In this document: one piece after another, positions 1 through 9,592 of the stretch
Position numbering within the stretch: the first letter of the stretch is position 1
How the letters are laid out: every line of letters starts with the position of its first letter
Assembly (NCBI RefSeq): GCF_002572525.1
Contig: NZ_PDBS01000001.1
Coordinates: 2,108,001 to 2,172,000, forward strand
Source of the DNA: Natrinema sp. CBA1119
GTDB lineage: Archaea > Halobacteriota > Halobacteria > Halobacteriales > Natrialbaceae
Length of the DNA: 64,000 nucleotides
Direction of reading: 5' to 3'
Notes under the pieces: model-generated
Told to the model about the DNA's origin: nothing
What the model saw: the letters and a program-made list of their open reading frames with translations, nothing else
Database searches by the model: none
Translations under genes and position numbers: made by a program

Positions 1-1059
1 CTGTTCTTGCTGCTCAACTACGTCGGCATCCAGATAGCCGCGCGGGTCCAGATCGGACTCGTCGCCGTGTTGATCGCCGGTATGCTGACGTTCATCGTCG
101 GCGGACTCCTGTCGTTCGATGTCGGCAACTTCGATCCGATGTTCCCCGCGGGGGAGGGCGAACCGTTCGAAGAGGGGCTGGCACCGTTCTTCCTCGCGAT
201 CGTGTTACTGTACATCCCCTACCAGGGATTCGCGATGATCATCGAGATCGGCGAGGAACTCGAGAATCCCGTCAAGAACATCCCGCGCGTGCTCGCGATC
301 GGGATGTCGTTCGTCGCGGTGCTCTCGGTCGGTATCGTCGTCGCGCTCGTCGGCGGGGCCTCGTGGCGGGCGGCCGTTGGCGAGGACGGCGAGGCGGTCG
401 ACGGCGCGCTCGCGGCCGTCGCGGGTGAGTTCGGCACGCTGCCGGACGCGGCGATCGCGTTCATCGCCGTCGCGGCGCTGATCGCGGCCGCGACGACCAT
501 CAACACGCTGTACACGTCCTACTCGCGGACGGTCATGCGCGCCTCGCGCGACAAACTGCTCCCCGGGTTCTTCGCGGGGATCCACGACCGATTCGACACC
601 CCTCACCGAGCGGTGATCTTCATGGGCGTTCCGCCCCTGATCGCGGCGCCGTTCGTCGACGTCTTCGACGAGCTGACCGGCCCCGCGTTCCTCGACTGGC
701 TGGTCGTCCTCATCGTCACCGGCATCTTCCTCTCCTTTATGATCGGCGGCGTCGCACTGTGGAACCTCCCGTCGGTGTTCCCGCGGCGCTACGCTGACTC
801 GATCTACAAGCTCCCGTTGCCGGTGCTCAAGGCGGTCGCTGTGGGGAACGTCGTCGTTTCCTTCGTGTTCATGCTGCTCGTCGCGGCGAGTGCGCCCTCG
901 GCGCTGCTCGTCATGTTCGTCCTCCTGATCGTCGCCTCGCTCGGGTACCGCTATCGGGTCCGATCGGCGGCCACCAACGGGGTCGATCTCCGCGAGGAGA
1001 TGTCGTTGCTACACACCCACGAAGAAGCCGGGAGCACTCCCGGTACCGCCGACAACTAG
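1..1059 (+). CDS. APC-family amino acid permease, 3' part only
   Basis: The reading frame is open from the first base of the window, so the start lies upstream; 352 residues are visible. Several long hydrophobic segments alternate with short loops, as in the amino acid-polyamine-organocation (APC) family of membrane transporters. The loop containing IEIGEELENPVKNIPR matches the conserved cytoplasmic loop of that family (gEE..nP.k.ip), which lies between helices 6 and 7 and couples substrate movement. The hydrophilic tail after the last helix is short, so no fused USP or TrkA-type regulatory domain is present. The substrate cannot be read from the sequence. A CBS-domain protein lies downstream on the other strand with a separate transcription unit. 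Confidence 0.85.
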   Translation: MFLLLNYVGIQIAARVQIGLVAVLIAGMLTFIVGGLLSFDVGNFDPMFPAGEGEPFEEGLAPFFLAIVLLYIPYQGFAMIIEIGEELENPVKNIPRVLAIGMSFVAVLSVGIVVALVGGASWRAAVGEDGEAVDGALAAVAGEFGTLPDAAIAFIAVAALIAAATTINTLYTSYSRTVMRASRDKLLPGFFAGIHDRFDTPHRAVIFMGVPPLIAAPFVDVFDELTGPAFLDWLVVLIVTGIFLSFMIGGVALWNLPSVFPRRYADSIYKLPLPVLKAVAVGNVVVSFVFMLLVAASAPSALLVMFVLLIVASLGYRYRVRSAATNGVDLREEMSLLHTHEEAGSTPGTADN

Positions 1060-1198
1060 TCGGTTACTGGGTTCCGTTCAGCCGAAAACTGGCAGTTCGG
1101 TCCGGACTCGACCGGCCCGGGCCGATCCCGTCGGTCCCGAGGCGCTGCTCCCTCGAGCCACCGATATCGAATCCACCTGTTCGGAACGGGTCGGCCGA

Positions 1199-1603
1199 TC
1201 ACTCCGGACTGGGCGACTGCACGCGCGAGACGTACCCCGCCAGGTCCGTCGTCGTGACCATGCCGATGACGCCTTCCTCCTCGTCGACGACGGGGATGTG
1301 GTGGAAGTCGTGCTCGACCATCACGTCCGCGGCGTCGCGGATACTGTCCTGGGCCGACGCCGTGACGACGCCCGTGCTCATGTACTCCGAGACCGGCGTC
1401 CGATCCTTCGGCTGGCGCTCGGCGACGATTCGCACGAAGTCCGTGGTCGTCAGGATCCCCTCGAGCTGGTTTTCGTCGTCGACGACGACGACCGACCCGA
1501 TTCCGTTGTCGAGCATCGTGTTGGCAGCATCCTCGACGAGCGTGTCCGGAGCCACCGTCCGTACCGACGTGGACATGACTCGAGCGACGAAAATATCGTC
1601 CAT
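1199..1603 (-). CDS. Stand-alone CBS-domain pair protein
   Basis: A 134-residue protein made of two CBS motifs (about residues 10-65 and 75-130), the usual Bateman module that binds adenine nucleotides or SAM. Each repeat carries the typical pattern ending in VVVDD.G...G..T..D (for example VVVDDENQLEGILTTTDF and PVVDEEEGVIGMVTTTDL). There is no fused enzyme or transporter domain, so it probably acts as a small cytoplasmic ligand-sensing protein with an unknown partner. I chose the ATG at 1603 (MDDIFV) because the family fold begins there; the frame stays open to 1702 but that extension is Arg-rich and not conserved-looking. Confidence 0.88.
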   Translation of the reverse strand: MDDIFVARVMSTSVRTVAPDTLVEDAANTMLDNGIGSVVVVDDENQLEGILTTTDFVRIVAERQPKDRTPVSEYMSTGVVTASAQDSIRDAADVMVEHDFHHIPVVDEEEGVIGMVTTTDLAGYVSRVQSPSPE

Positions 1604-1792
1604 GCGGGACAGTACTCGGTACTCACTATAATGATTGTCGGAGCGGATTCGGGCGGACCCGGAGCGGCGGACGACGATCGGAATCGCAGCGGCGATACCC
1701 ACAGCGAAGCGATCGCACGTTCGATCCGGCCGAACGGGCGGGTGAGAAGCGTCGTCGCGACGCTGTCGTGAAGCCCGCCGCCGCGCTGATGC

Positions 1793-1804
1793 CGTAATTT
1801 AAAT
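1793..1804 (+). promoter_or_regulatory. TATA box of the AddAB-like operon
   Basis: The AT-rich stretch TAATTTAAATAG is centred about 25 nt before the GTG at 1824. That spacing is what archaeal TATA boxes have relative to the transcription start, so the operon is probably transcribed as a leaderless mRNA. There is no competing AT-rich site nearby. Confidence 0.55.
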
Positions 1805-1823
1805 AGGAACTCCGTCATACTCG

Positions 1824-4190
1824 GTGACGTACCGACTGATGGCCCCCGCGTCGCCCACTCTCGATGGATCGTGTACGCTCCTTCCCGCACCCGGGCCCAG
1901 TACCGACGTGCTCGCAGCGATCGCTGCGGAGTACGCGACGCTCGCCGCCGAGTACGGGCCTCGAAACGTCCTGGTCCTGAAGCGGCATCCGGCGGGGCTC
2001 GAGTCCCTGACCGAGGCGCTCGCCGATGTCGACCTTTGGGAGGCAGACGGCGGTCCCCATTCTCCCCGCGTCGAGTCGCTCCCGGAACACGCCTCGAAGA
2101 CCATCGAGGAGTACGATCCGACGCTGTCCCGCCTCGAGTACGAGGAGCGGATCGAGCTCATCTCGCTGGTGATCGACGGCGCGAGCCGATCGGTCCCCGA
2201 CTATCTCCAGCGCGCCGCCGCCCACGAGAGCTTCGCACGCGATGTCGGGCAACTGCTGCTCGAGGCGACTCGCCAACGTATCCGACTCGACGACCTCGAC
2301 GATCCCCACGACTGTCTCGCCTTTCTGTACGCGATGAACGACCGATTTCACACCGAGATCGACGACCGGGGGTACGTCGAACGGGCCGACGTGATCCCGC
2401 AGGCCGTCGAGCGACTCGAGGCGAACGCGGACGGACTCCGGACGCGAGTCACCGGCTCGTTCGACGCCGTTCTCGCCGTCGAGTTCGAGGAGTATCGCCG
2501 ACTCGATCGGCGGTACCTCGCGGCGCTTACACGCAATGCGGATCTCGTCTGTGTCGGCGAACGACACGCCAGCGTCGAACGGACGCGCGTCGAACCGGGC
2601 CGCATCGACGAGATCGCGACCGACGCGGGACTCGCGGTCGAGACGCTCGAGCCCGAAACAGTGCGTGATGGGGATACCGACACCGAGCCGCCACACCAGC
2701 CGATCGCGCGATTTCTCGCCACGGGCGACTCTCCGGTTCGATCTGCCGCCGTCGGCGACGGAGCGGGGCCACCGGACGCAGACTCGGCGGACGCGGACCC
2801 GGCAGAGACGGACTCGAGAGGCCGAGCGCGACGCATCCGTACCGGAACCGTCCGCGAGCAGCTCCGGGCGGTCGCGACCGAGATCCAGTCGCTTCGCGAC
2901 CGCCACGGCTGGTCCTACGACGAGTTCGCCGTCGCCGTTCCGCGGATCGAACGGGTCCCCGAGACCAGGCGGCGGCTCCGCGACGCCGGCGTCCCGACCG
3001 CGACGATCGGTACCCCCTCGCTCGCGGAGGATCCCGCGGTGAACGAGCTCTACGCGGTCGTCACCTGCCAGTGCGAACGGGAGCGCGACGGCAACGGGCT
3101 CGAGCGGATCGACCCCGCCGAGCCGACGCGGGACGCGAGCGATCCACGAGCGGTCTCGCTGGACCGCCTCCGCGCTCGAGTACCCGGATTTTCGCCAGAT
3201 TTGCTCGCGGAAACCGCCGGTGTGAGCGTTCGTCACTCGCTCGAGCGATGGATCCGCCGCACCGACCTCAAGGGGCGGATCGCTCGCGAGGAGGCGTGGG
3301 TCGACGCCCGGGAGCAGTACGAGGGGGTCCGTCGCGTCCTGGAGATCGCCGACTTCGTCGAGGAGACGGACCTCGTCGGGCCGGACTGGCAGGGCCTGCG
3401 CCGGATGCTCCGGCGGACGATCCGGTACGACGCGCCCTACGTCCACGCGGTCGAGACGCGGCCGCCGACCGGCGGCGTGACCGTCTGCGCCGTCGGCGAC
3501 CTGAAGTACGACTCGCGCGAGGCGGTCTTCCTGCTCGACCTGATCGACGAGACCTACCCGGGTGAGCAGTTCCTCACACAGCTGTTCCCGACGGCGTGGC
3601 TCCGGGAAATGCCGGCCTATCCCGCGGTGACGAATCCGTCCCTCGAGTCGATCGCAAACACGTTCGCGACGGTCGACGGTCGGAGGACGACAGCGTCGTC
3701 TTCCGCAGCCCAGCGGAACGCAAAGCGTTCTGCGGACGCAGCTGATGTCGGCGACCCGTTCGAGACCTACCACGCCCAGCGGTCCCGGCGGCGGCTCGCG
3801 CTCGGCGCCCGTGCCGCCGACCGCGCCCTCTACTGCTGTTCCTACGAGCGCGGCGCCGGCGGCCTGCGCCGGAGCTACGACGAGTCGCGCTACCTGCAAC
3901 TGATCGACGCGACGCCCGGACTCGAACTCGAGGACGTCGACGCCGCCGCCGACGCGGCGATCCACGGCGAGACGAACGCCCTCGAGGCGCTGCTCGCCCA
4001 GCCCCGCGGCGAACTCGAGCGCGTGCTCCGGGAGGTCAGCACCGGCGGCGAGGCCGATCTCGGCGAGACCGAGGCGCTGTTCGAGGAGATCGCGGTGGTG
4101 CTCGAGGAGGGAGAGATCGACCCCGAACTTGCCGAAGCGGTCCGCTCGCAGTTCGAGTTCGCCGCGGGCGAGGTGGTCCGAAATGACTGA
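1824..4190 (+). CDS. AddB/RecC-like helicase-fold protein, probably ATPase-dead
   Basis: 788 residues, first gene of a three-gene operon with a superfamily-1 helicase-nuclease. The N-terminus has a strand-loop-helix where a Walker A loop would sit, but the loop reads PAPGPSTDV with no GKT/S, so ATP binding is not expected. Later segments look like helicase motifs in degraded form: LLDLIDETYPGEQF (about 570) recalls the AddB/RecC 'lg.neg.fP' segment, and a following Arg-rich helix with ALYCCSY (about 670) recalls motif VI. This pattern fits the inactivated helicase subunits of AddB/RecC type; I could not confirm the family by search. GTG at 1824 is chosen from the TATA spacing; ATG at 1839 is an alternative. 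It overlaps the next gene by 8 nt, implying translational coupling. Confidence 0.6.
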   Translation: MTYRLMAPASPTLDGSCTLLPAPGPSTDVLAAIAAEYATLAAEYGPRNVLVLKRHPAGLESLTEALADVDLWEADGGPHSPRVESLPEHASKTIEEYDPTLSRLEYEERIELISLVIDGASRSVPDYLQRAAAHESFARDVGQLLLEATRQRIRLDDLDDPHDCLAFLYAMNDRFHTEIDDRGYVERADVIPQAVERLEANADGLRTRVTGSFDAVLAVEFEEYRRLDRRYLAALTRNADLVCVGERHASVERTRVEPGRIDEIATDAGLAVETLEPETVRDGDTDTEPPHQPIARFLATGDSPVRSAAVGDGAGPPDADSADADPAETDSRGRARRIRTGTVREQLRAVATEIQSLRDRHGWSYDEFAVAVPRIERVPETRRRLRDAGVPTATIGTPSLAEDPAVNELYAVVTCQCERERDGNGLERIDPAEPTRDASDPRAVSLDRLRARVPGFSPDLLAETAGVSVRHSLERWIRRTDLKGRIAREEAWVDAREQYEGVRRVLEIADFVEETDLVGPDWQGLRRMLRRTIRYDAPYVHAVETRPPTGGVTVCAVGDLKYDSREAVFLLDLIDETYPGEQFLTQLFPTAWLREMPAYPAVTNPSLESIANTFATVDGRRTTASSSAAQRNAKRSADAADVGDPFETYHAQRSRRRLALGARAADRALYCCSYERGAGGLRRSYDESRYLQLIDATPGLELEDVDAAADAAIHGETNALEALLAQPRGELERVLREVSTGGEADLGETEALFEEIAVVLEEGEIDPELAEAVRSQFEFAAGEVVRND

Positions 4191-5295
4191 TACCGACGCC
4201 ACCGCCGATGCTGACTCCGACGCCGACGATGACGCCAACCCCGCCGCCAACACCGACGACGCCGACACCGCGACAGCCCCTCCCTCGCTGTCGGTCGACG
4301 GCCTCCGGACCACCCTGCACTGCCCTCGCCGATATGAGTTCGCACACGTCCATGGCCTCGAGGGCAGCGACGACGACCGCACCGTCGAAGACCGCGTTTC
4401 CCTCCTGCGAAGCGCTCTCTGCGACGCGCTCCGAAGCGGCGAGACGGAACGGGAGCCACTCGAGAGCGCCGCCCGGGATCGACTCTCGGCTCGCTGGAAC
4501 GAGTACGACGAGCGCTTTCACTCCGTCGCCCAGCGCCGTCACGAACGGCGGGTGCTCGAGGCGACGCTTTCGGCGTACCTCGAGCGCGTCGGGGTCGACC
4601 ACGCCACGGGGATCGCGCGACTGGACGCCGAGGCCGCCCGCGGTGAACTGATCGGACCGGGGCTCCCGCTCTCGAGTACGATCGAGCTATCGACGCGGAC
4701 GGCCGACTCGGACGCGGTGACGATCGACACCGCGGTGGACTACGTCTACGGCGACGGCTCGTCGATCGTCGGCGTCCGGTTCGTCCCGACGCTCGCACCC
4801 CTGGGCCTCCTGCGCTACCGATCCGACTGGGCGGGCGACGTCGAGGATCTCTTTACCGAGCACTTCGACACCGAATCGGCGACGTTCGAACCGGATCCCG
4901 TCGGCGCGCTCTTCGAGACCGCCGTCGTCCTTGACGGGCTCCGCGACCTCCGCGACCGGCTCGAACTCGGCGACCGAACCTGCCGATACGTCCAGATCCC
5001 GCTGGCCGATCGGTCGGGAACGGCGGTGAACTGGGTCCGCGAGACGGTCGAAACGAATCTCGAGATCGTCGATCTAACTGATGTCTACGTCGATCACCAT
5101 ACCTTCGGAATGACTCACGAGCATCGAAACGGGACCGTCGACGATCGACTCGCAGCGGTCGCTACAAGCCTGCTATCGGGACCGTTCGATCCGTCCGATC
5201 GGTGGGACCGGATCGCGGACAACTCCTGTCCGGACTGTGAGTACACCGTCTGCTGTCAGGAGTACATCGCGGCGGAGGTGCGCTTCGATGGATAA
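4183..5295 (+). CDS. PD-(D/E)XK nuclease-like protein with Fe-S cysteine staple
   Basis: 370 residues. After a low-complexity Asp/Ala/Thr head (about 1-35), Cys47 lies in LHCPRRYEF and three more cysteines close the protein as C349-x2-C352-x5-C358. One early Cys plus a terminal C-x2-C-x5-C is the iron-sulfur staple of AddB, Cas4 and Dna2-type RecB nucleases, and the same spacing occurs in the downstream gene. The nuclease core is degraded: VDYVYGDG provides an aspartate, but the expected VDYK-type motif is replaced by GVRFVPT. It is therefore probably a structural nuclease-fold subunit rather than an active enzyme. It overlaps both neighbours by 8 nt, and together with the upstream gene it could represent an AddB chain split in two. 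Confidence 0.6.
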   Translation: MTDTDATADADSDADDDANPAANTDDADTATAPPSLSVDGLRTTLHCPRRYEFAHVHGLEGSDDDRTVEDRVSLLRSALCDALRSGETEREPLESAARDRLSARWNEYDERFHSVAQRRHERRVLEATLSAYLERVGVDHATGIARLDAEAARGELIGPGLPLSSTIELSTRTADSDAVTIDTAVDYVYGDGSSIVGVRFVPTLAPLGLLRYRSDWAGDVEDLFTEHFDTESATFEPDPVGALFETAVVLDGLRDLRDRLELGDRTCRYVQIPLADRSGTAVNWVRETVETNLEIVDLTDVYVDHHTFGMTHEHRNGTVDDRLAAVATSLLSGPFDPSDRWDRIADNSCPDCEYTVCCQEYIAAEVRFDG

Positions 5296-8200
5296 CGAAT
5301 CACCGAAGGGCGGCGGTGAAGAACGGGCCCTCGATCCGGGGGCCGGTCCGACTGAGGACGATCTCGAGACTGCGGCTATCTCCGGCCTCGCGTCCGCCGC
5401 AGCCCTCGAGCCCAGGGGTAACCAGGAGGCGGTCATCGACAGCCGCGCGGCTTGTACCTCCGTCGACGCGGGGGCCGGCACCGGGAAGACGACGACGATG
5501 CTCGTCCGGATCGAGCGCGCCATCGAACGGGGCGATGTCGATCCCGACGACGTGCTCGTGTTGACCTTCGCGAACGAGGCCGCCGCGAGCATCCGCGCGG
5601 CGGTCTCCGAGCGACTCGAGCCCGACACCGCGGCGGCGATCGACGTCTACACCTACCACTCCTTCTGTTACCGGCTCGTCCGCGAGTACGCCTACTACCT
5701 GGGCTACTCGCCCGAGTTCGACGTCGTCACCGAGCGCACGCGACGGCGACTCATCGGTCGGCTGCTCGCCGAAAACGACTACGGTTTCGCGGCCGCTTCG
5801 GGGCGCAACGACGGCTCGCCGACCGATCTCACGGACGCGGTCGACCGGTTCATTCAGGCGATGAGCCAGGAGAACATCACGCCCGAGCAACTGCAGTCGG
5901 GACTGCCGCCGGTGCGCACCCTCGAGCTGTGCAACGAGTTCGTCCTCTGGCTTGAGCGGACCGCCGGCGAGGAGCTGTCCTTCGACAACGAGGCGCTTCG
6001 CTACTTCAATCGGGACGAGCATTGCGAGGCGGCCCGGGAGTCGCTGATCGACTACGGCAAACTCGTCTCGTATTGCCGGGAGAAGATCGCGGAAGCGCCG
6101 GCGGCCTTCCGCGACGACGACTTCGTTCGCGACGTCGATCGCTACCTTCGGGTGCTCCAGCAGTGCGTGACGAACACGATCGAGGCGCTCTCGCTGGACG
6201 ACACGACGACGAAACACCTGCCGCGGGCGCTGTTCGGTAACCGGATCTGGGGGACGGCCACGAGCCGGATCGAACAGACCCCCTTCGGTCGCCTGAAACA
6301 CTACGTCGAGTTCCTCCGGCTGGCCCGCCACTACGCCGATGTCTACGCGGAGTATCACGACGCCCTCGAGACCGAGCGGGTGCTGGACTTCGACGAGCTG
6401 GTTCGGACGGCTACTGGCTTACTGGACGACACGGCAATTGCCGACGAAATCACCGGCCAGTGGACGCAGGTCTACTGCGACGAGTTTCAGGACACCGACG
6501 CGACTCAGTTTTCCCTCCTCACCGAACTCACGGACGGCCCGGACCGGCCGGACCTGCTCGCGATCGGCGACAAGGATCAGGCGATCTACGGCTGGCGGGG
6601 CACCGACCGCGAGGGACTCGACCGGCTGGCCGACGCCTACGACGACCACGAGGCGATCGAACTCGAGCTCAACTTCCGCTCCCGCCAAGAAATTCTGGAC
6701 CTGACCAACGCCTGCGAGTACGGGCCCCAGTCCTCGAAGACGCTCCGGGAGGACGGCCGGACGCCCGGCACCTACGACGAGGACGAACCTCCGGACCGCG
6801 TCGTCAAAGTCGAGAGCGATCGGGTTCCCCAGTCGACGCCCGAACAGGTCGCGACGACGGTCTCTCGGCTGCTCAACGGCGAGGCCGCGAACGTCCCCCG
6901 GCGCTCGCTGGGCGATCTCGCGGTCATCGTCCGGACCAACCGCCACGCGCAGGCGGTCGCGGACGAGCTCCGGGAGCTGCGGATCCCCTACGAGATCTCG
7001 GGCTCGCCCCGTGGCGAGGTCTCGCCCGGCATCGAGACGGTGCTGTCGTACCTCCGTGTCCTGGTCGAGCCGGACGCGGACGCCCACCTCCGGCGCGTGC
7101 TCCTCTACCGGTACCGGCTCACGGCGGCCGACCTGGCGACGCTGCAACGGCGAGACGGATCGCTGTCCGACGCCGTGATGGACGCCGATATCGAAGCGCT
7201 CGAGCTCGAGCACCCCGATCGAATCGAGCGGGTCCGAGAGCACCTCGAGGAACTCGAGCGGTTCCGAGATATCTATCCGCTCTCCGGGTTCGTCCGCCGG
7301 TTCCGGGAACTCACTCGGATCGAGTGGTTCTGTACGAGCGAGGAGCGGGCGGCGTTCGATCGCATCGAGCGATTCGTCGAGGCCTACGACTCCGACGGGG
7401 TCGTCCAGTCGCTGTCGACCGAGTTCGTCGACGCGCTCGCCGCGACGCTTCGCGGCGGCGGGAGCGATCGAACTCGCGGGAGCCGGTCCGCGGACAGCGT
7501 CGACGTGATGACGGTTCACCAGGCCAAGGGCCTCGAGTTCGACACCGTCCTCGCCCCCTACCTCACGGACGAGGAGTGGTGCGTCGACGGCGACTACGTC
7601 GAGCGGGCCCGATATCGGCTGCTGGCCGCGGCGCTCGACGCCGACGTCGATTCGCCCCTGCTCGCCGACCTCGCCGCCGAGCGGGTCGGCGAGGAGTGGC
7701 GCGTCCTCCACGTCGCGCTCACCCGAGCCGAGAACCACCTGTTCCTGTTCGGCTCCGAGTACGAGTACGACGGCGACGAGGACGAACTCGCCGCCTCGAC
7801 GGCCGAGGCCTGTCTCGCGAGCGACATCGAGTGGTCGGTGACCGGCCAGCGGATGGATCTCTGGTCGTCGCTGACCGAGAGTTTCGAGCGAGTCCGAGAG
7901 ACCTACCCCGAAACCGTGGTCGACCGAACCGACGAGATCGCTGCCTCGGCCGGCGAGAGTCCCGGAACGATCACGTACTACGCCGACTACGACGACCGAC
8001 CCGTCGAACCGCTCGAGACTCGAGCGGCGATCGAGACCGTCCATCGATTGGGCCGACAGCTCCGCGATGGCACGCTGTTGCCGGCAGCCGACGCGGCCAG
8101 CTATGGTGGAAACCTCGGTGAAGACGGGTCAGACGAGGGGTCGCAGCTCCGCGTGCCCAGCGGTCGCCGGCCGTCCGCGCTGACGACCGACACCGTCCGC

Positions 8201-9100
8201 TTCCCGGTCGAGACGCTCGCGTCGGCGACCGAACTGCCGGTCGCGATGCGACACAGCTACTCCGCGATGGACACCCACGAGACCTGCCCCCGGAAACACT
8301 ACCTCGATCACGCGGTTCGTGCGTTCGACGATCCGCTCGCGGCAGCCGAAATCGGTGATGCGGGTTCGTCGGAGGCCGGCGGCGAGGTAATCTCGCCGAC
8401 CGAGACGAACGGCGGACCGCCCGCAGCGGCCGACGACTCGGCGTCGCGGCTCGTCGGCACCGTCTTCCACGACGTCGCCGAGGAGGCATTCCACCGCGAG
8501 TACCGAACCCGCGAGGCGTGGCGCGACGCCGCCGTTAGACAGCTCACCGCGCGGAACCTGCTCGAGCACCGCGAGGCCGTCCTCGCCTGCGTCGATCGGT
8601 ACTTCGAGGCGGGTGTCCCGAAATTCGACCGGCCGATCGCCGAGTGGGAACCGCTGGCCGCGGAGCTCCCCTTCTCGCTCGAGGACGTCGCCGGCGTGAC
8701 GGGTGACGTGGTCGGCTACGTCGACTCGATCCGGCGGCTGCCCGACGGCGGCCTCGCCGTCCTCGACTACAAGGCCACCGCCGAGCGGATCGCTCCCGAC
8801 GACGCCGTTCAGCTGTCGCTCTACCGCCGTGCCTGCGCGGACCGGTTCGACGAACCGATCGCGGCGGCGGGCTACGTCTACGTTGGCGACCTCGACGGGG
8901 ACGACGGTCCCCGCGTGGACCTCCTCGAGCCCGCTGATCTCCCGCCGTGGGAGGCGGTCCGGGAGACGCTCGAGTCGGTCGACGAGCCGTCGTTCGCGGA
9001 GACGACGCCGGGCGAGCACTGTCGGCACTGTCCGCACCGGTCGCTGGGCTGTGGACCGGACGAGTACACGCCCGAGACCGATGGAGTGGGTGACGACTGA
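5288..9100 (+). CDS. UvrD/RecB-type helicase fused to Fe-S RecB nuclease (AddA-like)
   Basis: 1270 residues; an ATP-driven 3'-5' DNA helicase joined to a nuclease, as in AddA, AddB and AdnAB recombination enzymes that process double-strand ends. Visible helicase motifs: Walker A GAGTGKTT (about 61), DEFQDTD (about 397), GDKDQAIYGWRG (about 430), NFRSR (about 460), TVHQAKGLEFD (about 740) and VALTRAENH (about 809). The C-terminal third has the RecB nuclease pattern: GYVDSI, D1160-Y-K1162 and a Q...Y helix about 15 residues later. Cys1000 (ETCPRKH) plus C1245-x2-C1248-x5-C1254 form the Fe-S staple. Start ATG 5288 overlaps the previous stop by 8 nt. This is the only subunit of the operon with intact ATPase and nuclease residues. 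Confidence 0.85.
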   Translation: MDNESPKGGGEERALDPGAGPTEDDLETAAISGLASAAALEPRGNQEAVIDSRAACTSVDAGAGTGKTTTMLVRIERAIERGDVDPDDVLVLTFANEAAASIRAAVSERLEPDTAAAIDVYTYHSFCYRLVREYAYYLGYSPEFDVVTERTRRRLIGRLLAENDYGFAAASGRNDGSPTDLTDAVDRFIQAMSQENITPEQLQSGLPPVRTLELCNEFVLWLERTAGEELSFDNEALRYFNRDEHCEAARESLIDYGKLVSYCREKIAEAPAAFRDDDFVRDVDRYLRVLQQCVTNTIEALSLDDTTTKHLPRALFGNRIWGTATSRIEQTPFGRLKHYVEFLRLARHYADVYAEYHDALETERVLDFDELVRTATGLLDDTAIADEITGQWTQVYCDEFQDTDATQFSLLTELTDGPDRPDLLAIGDKDQAIYGWRGTDREGLDRLADAYDDHEAIELELNFRSRQEILDLTNACEYGPQSSKTLREDGRTPGTYDEDEPPDRVVKVESDRVPQSTPEQVATTVSRLLNGEAANVPRRSLGDLAVIVRTNRHAQAVADELRELRIPYEISGSPRGEVSPGIETVLSYLRVLVEPDADAHLRRVLLYRYRLTAADLATLQRRDGSLSDAVMDADIEALELEHPDRIERVREHLEELERFRDIYPLSGFVRRFRELTRIEWFCTSEERAAFDRIERFVEAYDSDGVVQSLSTEFVDALAATLRGGGSDRTRGSRSADSVDVMTVHQAKGLEFDTVLAPYLTDEEWCVDGDYVERARYRLLAAALDADVDSPLLADLAAERVGEEWRVLHVALTRAENHLFLFGSEYEYDGDEDELAASTAEACLASDIEWSVTGQRMDLWSSLTESFERVRETYPETVVDRTDEIAASAGESPGTITYYADYDDRPVEPLETRAAIETVHRLGRQLRDGTLLPAADAASYGGNLGEDGSDEGSQLRVPSGRRPSALTTDTVRFPVETLASATELPVAMRHSYSAMDTHETCPRKHYLDHAVRAFDDPLAAAEIGDAGSSEAGGEVISPTETNGGPPAAADDSASRLVGTVFHDVAEEAFHREYRTREAWRDAAVRQLTARNLLEHREAVLACVDRYFEAGVPKFDRPIAEWEPLAAELPFSLEDVAGVTGDVVGYVDSIRRLPDGGLAVLDYKATAERIAPDDAVQLSLYRRACADRFDEPIAAAGYVYVGDLDGDDGPRVDLLEPADLPPWEAVRETLESVDEPSFAETTPGEHCRHCPHRSLGCGPDEYTPETDGVGDD

Positions 9101-9148
9101 GTCGAACTCGGAACCGCAGGTACGACGCTGTCGGGTCCGCGAACGGAC

Positions 9149-9592
9149 TCACGATATCGATGGGGAGATTTCTTCGTTCAGAAATCGATCGACGTCGTCG
9201 ATGCTATCCATCTCGATCGACGACTGCGCTCGCTGGAGGGAGACGATGAACCCGGATTTGGTGTGGAGGGTATCGGGCCAGAACAGCACCCAGGCGGTAT
9301 CGAAGATCTGGACGACACCGTGGAGGTCCCCCGTCTTGATCGCCTGTTCTTTTCGGTCGAGACTCAACTGTTCGATGATGGCGTCGTCGACGATTTCCCG
9401 TACCTCCGCTTCGGTGTACTGCCCCCGAATATCCTCCCGCATACACGTCTCGAACTCCGACGGGTGATACCGGATCACGACGCGGAGATCGGAGCCGTAT
9501 CGCTCCTCCAGTTCGTCCCAGACGGTCTGGCCCAGACTCATGGTCTCGTCTCGGAGTTCCTCTCTGATAAATTGTATCGACGCTTCAACCAA
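9149..9592 (-). CDS. Haloarchaeal hypothetical protein
   Basis: Up to 147 residues, acidic, soluble, no signal peptide. The pattern resembles a small haloarchaeal family of unknown function (DUF7522-like, from memory): a helical start, then VVIRYHPSEFETCMREDI, a central EVREIVDDAIIEQ helix, and beta strands VVQIFDTAWVLFWP and GFIVSLQR near the end. TTG at 9592 gives the longest form; ATG at 9541 gives 130 residues and is equally possible. It ends 48 nt from the helicase stop, convergent with it, so it is not part of that operon. Function unknown. Confidence 0.55.
   Translation of the reverse strand: MVEASIQFIREELRDETMSLGQTVWDELEERYGSDLRVVIRYHPSEFETCMREDIRGQYTEAEVREIVDDAIIEQLSLDRKEQAIKTGDLHGVVQIFDTAWVLFWPDTLHTKSGFIVSLQRAQSSIEMDSIDDVDRFLNEEISPSIS

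Noticed and set aside
1815-4382. An 855-codon minus-strand open frame opposite the AddB-like gene
   Set aside because: Long antisense frames are common in GC-rich haloarchaeal genes; the composition is rich in Arg and lacks motifs, while the plus frame has operon overlaps and a promoter.
6419-8044. 541-codon minus-strand frame and 553-codon plus-frame opposite or within the helicase gene
   Set aside because: Shadows of the helicase frame, whose motifs are complete; shadow peptides are Arg- or Val/Glu-skewed without domains.
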